DNA of 64,000 nucleotides from Listeria weihenstephanensis (GTDB lineage Bacteria; Bacillota; Bacilli; Lactobacillales; Listeriaceae), in the NCBI RefSeq assembly GCF_003534205.1, contig NZ_CP011102.1, forward strand, positions 2,926,036 through 2,990,035, given 5' to 3'. The translations under genes and the position numbers were made by a program. Positions 63,191 through 64,000 of the stretch are shown here, piece by piece (within the stretch, counting starts at the first letter, position 1; each line of letters opens with the position of its first letter). A model generated the notes under the pieces. It searched no databases. It had not been told where the DNA came from and worked only from the letters and a program-made list of their open reading frames with translations.

Positions 63191-64000
63191 TTAAACAATC
63201 CCATAAAAAATTAAAAGTAGTTTCTCATCAATCTTTATCCCATGCTTTAAATAAAGATTTTTTCTTTGATTAAAAAGCTCCACTATCATTCCTTTTTTTT
63301 CAGCTCGCACAGCATAGTGTATCCTACTATGGCAGGTCGGGCAAAGGCAAACAATATTATCAGCAAAATCTATTGAATTTTCATAATAATCCTGTGCTGC
63401 CATAGGTATAAGGTGGTGGGCTTCAACATGAGGATTCCCATTTGTAATATTAGTAAATGTCTCGTGCTCTCGATTAAACTCACATACCCAATTACTTCTT
63501 TTTTTAGCTTCAAAAGCTTCCTTTCGACTTCTAGGATAAGAGTAGATTCCGCTATCCATATTCCTATCAGGTTTTACTTTAGGCCCGTCAGCTAAGTATT
63601 TTGTTTGCTCTTCCCGAATGATATTTTTTTCTCCCTCATAATCATTTAACAAAAAATTCAAGTCCCCATCCTTCAATTCTTCGTTAGTAGTATTTTTATG
63701 TGTTACATATGCCAAGTAACAACTTATTGTGGCGCTATAAAACCGATTAGACTCCTGATTAAAAGCCTTGAATCCCTCAGCATATTTTATTCCTTCTATT
63801 TTCTTTAAAGATTCAAACGAAGACAAATTGCCAAGTCCATCATTATTACTTTCTAGATAAAAAATAATTAACCTGATTAGATACCTAGTGTAAGAACTAG
63901 CCTTACCACTTTTAGTTTTAGCATTTCCTGCTTCAATAGTTAGCACTTCCGCATAATACTTAAAATCGTCTAATACAGCTTGAAATCTTGCTCTTGTTTC
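63191..64000 (-). CDS. HNH endonuclease, 5'-truncated by the window edge
   Basis: At least 269 residues; the frame stays open to the window edge (ETRARFQAVLDDFKYYAEVL...), so the GTG at 63946 is not the true start. The C-terminal HNH domain has the paired-Cys/zinc form: CEF, VEAHHLIPMAAQDYY, then NIVCLCPTCHSRIHYA. The N-terminal half resembles restriction-type or McrA-like HNH proteins with a DNA-recognition region. Could belong to a defence locus to the right; only one gene is visible. Confidence 0.88.
   Translation of the reverse strand, partial: ETRARFQAVLDDFKYYAEVLTIEAGNAKTKSGKASSYTRYLIRLIIFYLESNNDGLGNLSSFESLKKIEGIKYAEGFKAFNQESNRFYSATISCYLAYVTHKNTTNEELKDGDLNFLLNDYEGEKNIIREEQTKYLADGPKVKPDRNMDSGIYSYPRSRKEAFEAKKRSNWVCEFNREHETFTNITNGNPHVEAHHLIPMAAQDYYENSIDFADNIVCLCPTCHSRIHYAVRAEKKGMIVELFNQRKNLYLKHGIKIDEKLLLIFYGIV

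Overview
The window looks like chromosomal DNA of a low-GC Gram-positive rod in or near the Listeriaceae. The supporting genes are a BilE-type osmolyte/bile-exclusion transporter, a Lin0512-family protein, three PrfA-like Crp/Fnr regulators, an LPXTG surface protein made of DUF5011-like repeats, SigB-like and CcpA (cre) sites, and many PTS and glycosidase genes. I see no rRNA, tRNA, phage or transposase genes. Both ends cut through a gene.

Layout. 1-4.4 kb: minus-strand surface-glycan cluster (epimerase, NeuD/PglD-like acetyltransferase, PglC-like phosphoglycosyl transferase, UDP-glucose dehydrogenase, GT4). 4.4-7.6 kb: lipoprotein and three Crp/Fnr regulators. 7.8-10 kb: cold-shock protein and an LTA-synthase-like enzyme. 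10.2-15.7 kb: beta-glucoside operon (GH4, PTS IIC, two tiny proteins, DUF3284) with a divergent LacI repressor. 15.7-18.8 kb: MarR/DUF1304 and the PFL/ACT pair. 18.9-22.6 kb: a 1226-residue LPXTG protein. 22.8-34 kb: flavohaemoglobin, two RpiR/GH4 modules (one with PTS IIC and NagB), a small secreted DUF5011-like protein, a lipoprotein hydrolase and a ROK regulator. 34-36.3 kb: purine nucleoside phosphorylase and nucleoside permease. 36.4-41 kb: Usp, MarR/Lin0512, BilE under a SigB-like promoter, DUF1877. 41.8-48.5 kb: deoxyribonucleoside catabolism (deoR, deoC, lacI, nupC, deoB, pdp). 48.8-51.6 kb: lipoprotein class A beta-lactamase, MFS pump and its MarR regulator. 51.7-58.8 kb: nine-gene organosulfur uptake and oxidation operon behind a SAM-I riboswitch. 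58.8-64 kb: small genes, Fur-box nitroreductase, metallophosphoesterase lipoprotein, a broken secreted peptide gene and an HNH nuclease.

The most unusual signal is non-coding. At least four long stem-loop elements (11.2, 16.9, 32.4 and 60.9 kb) share internal sequence, but their terminal arms differ between copies while staying self-complementary. A second repeat family at 41-41.8 kb shares one 3' hairpin with them, again with compensatory changes. This looks like a multicopy structured RNA or RNA-like repeat family. Other points of interest are a duplicated upstream region (about 415 and 6715), a probable AUA start, and matching operator-promoters in the MarR/MFS pair.

How the genes work together: sugars enter through PTS IIC proteins, whose IIA and IIB partners are not here. 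GH4 enzymes cleave the phosphodisaccharides and NagB handles glucosamine-6-phosphate. Several of these genes have cre sites. Nucleosides enter through the two permeases and are phosphorolysed by PunA and Pdp. DeoB and DeoC then carry the pentose into glycolysis.
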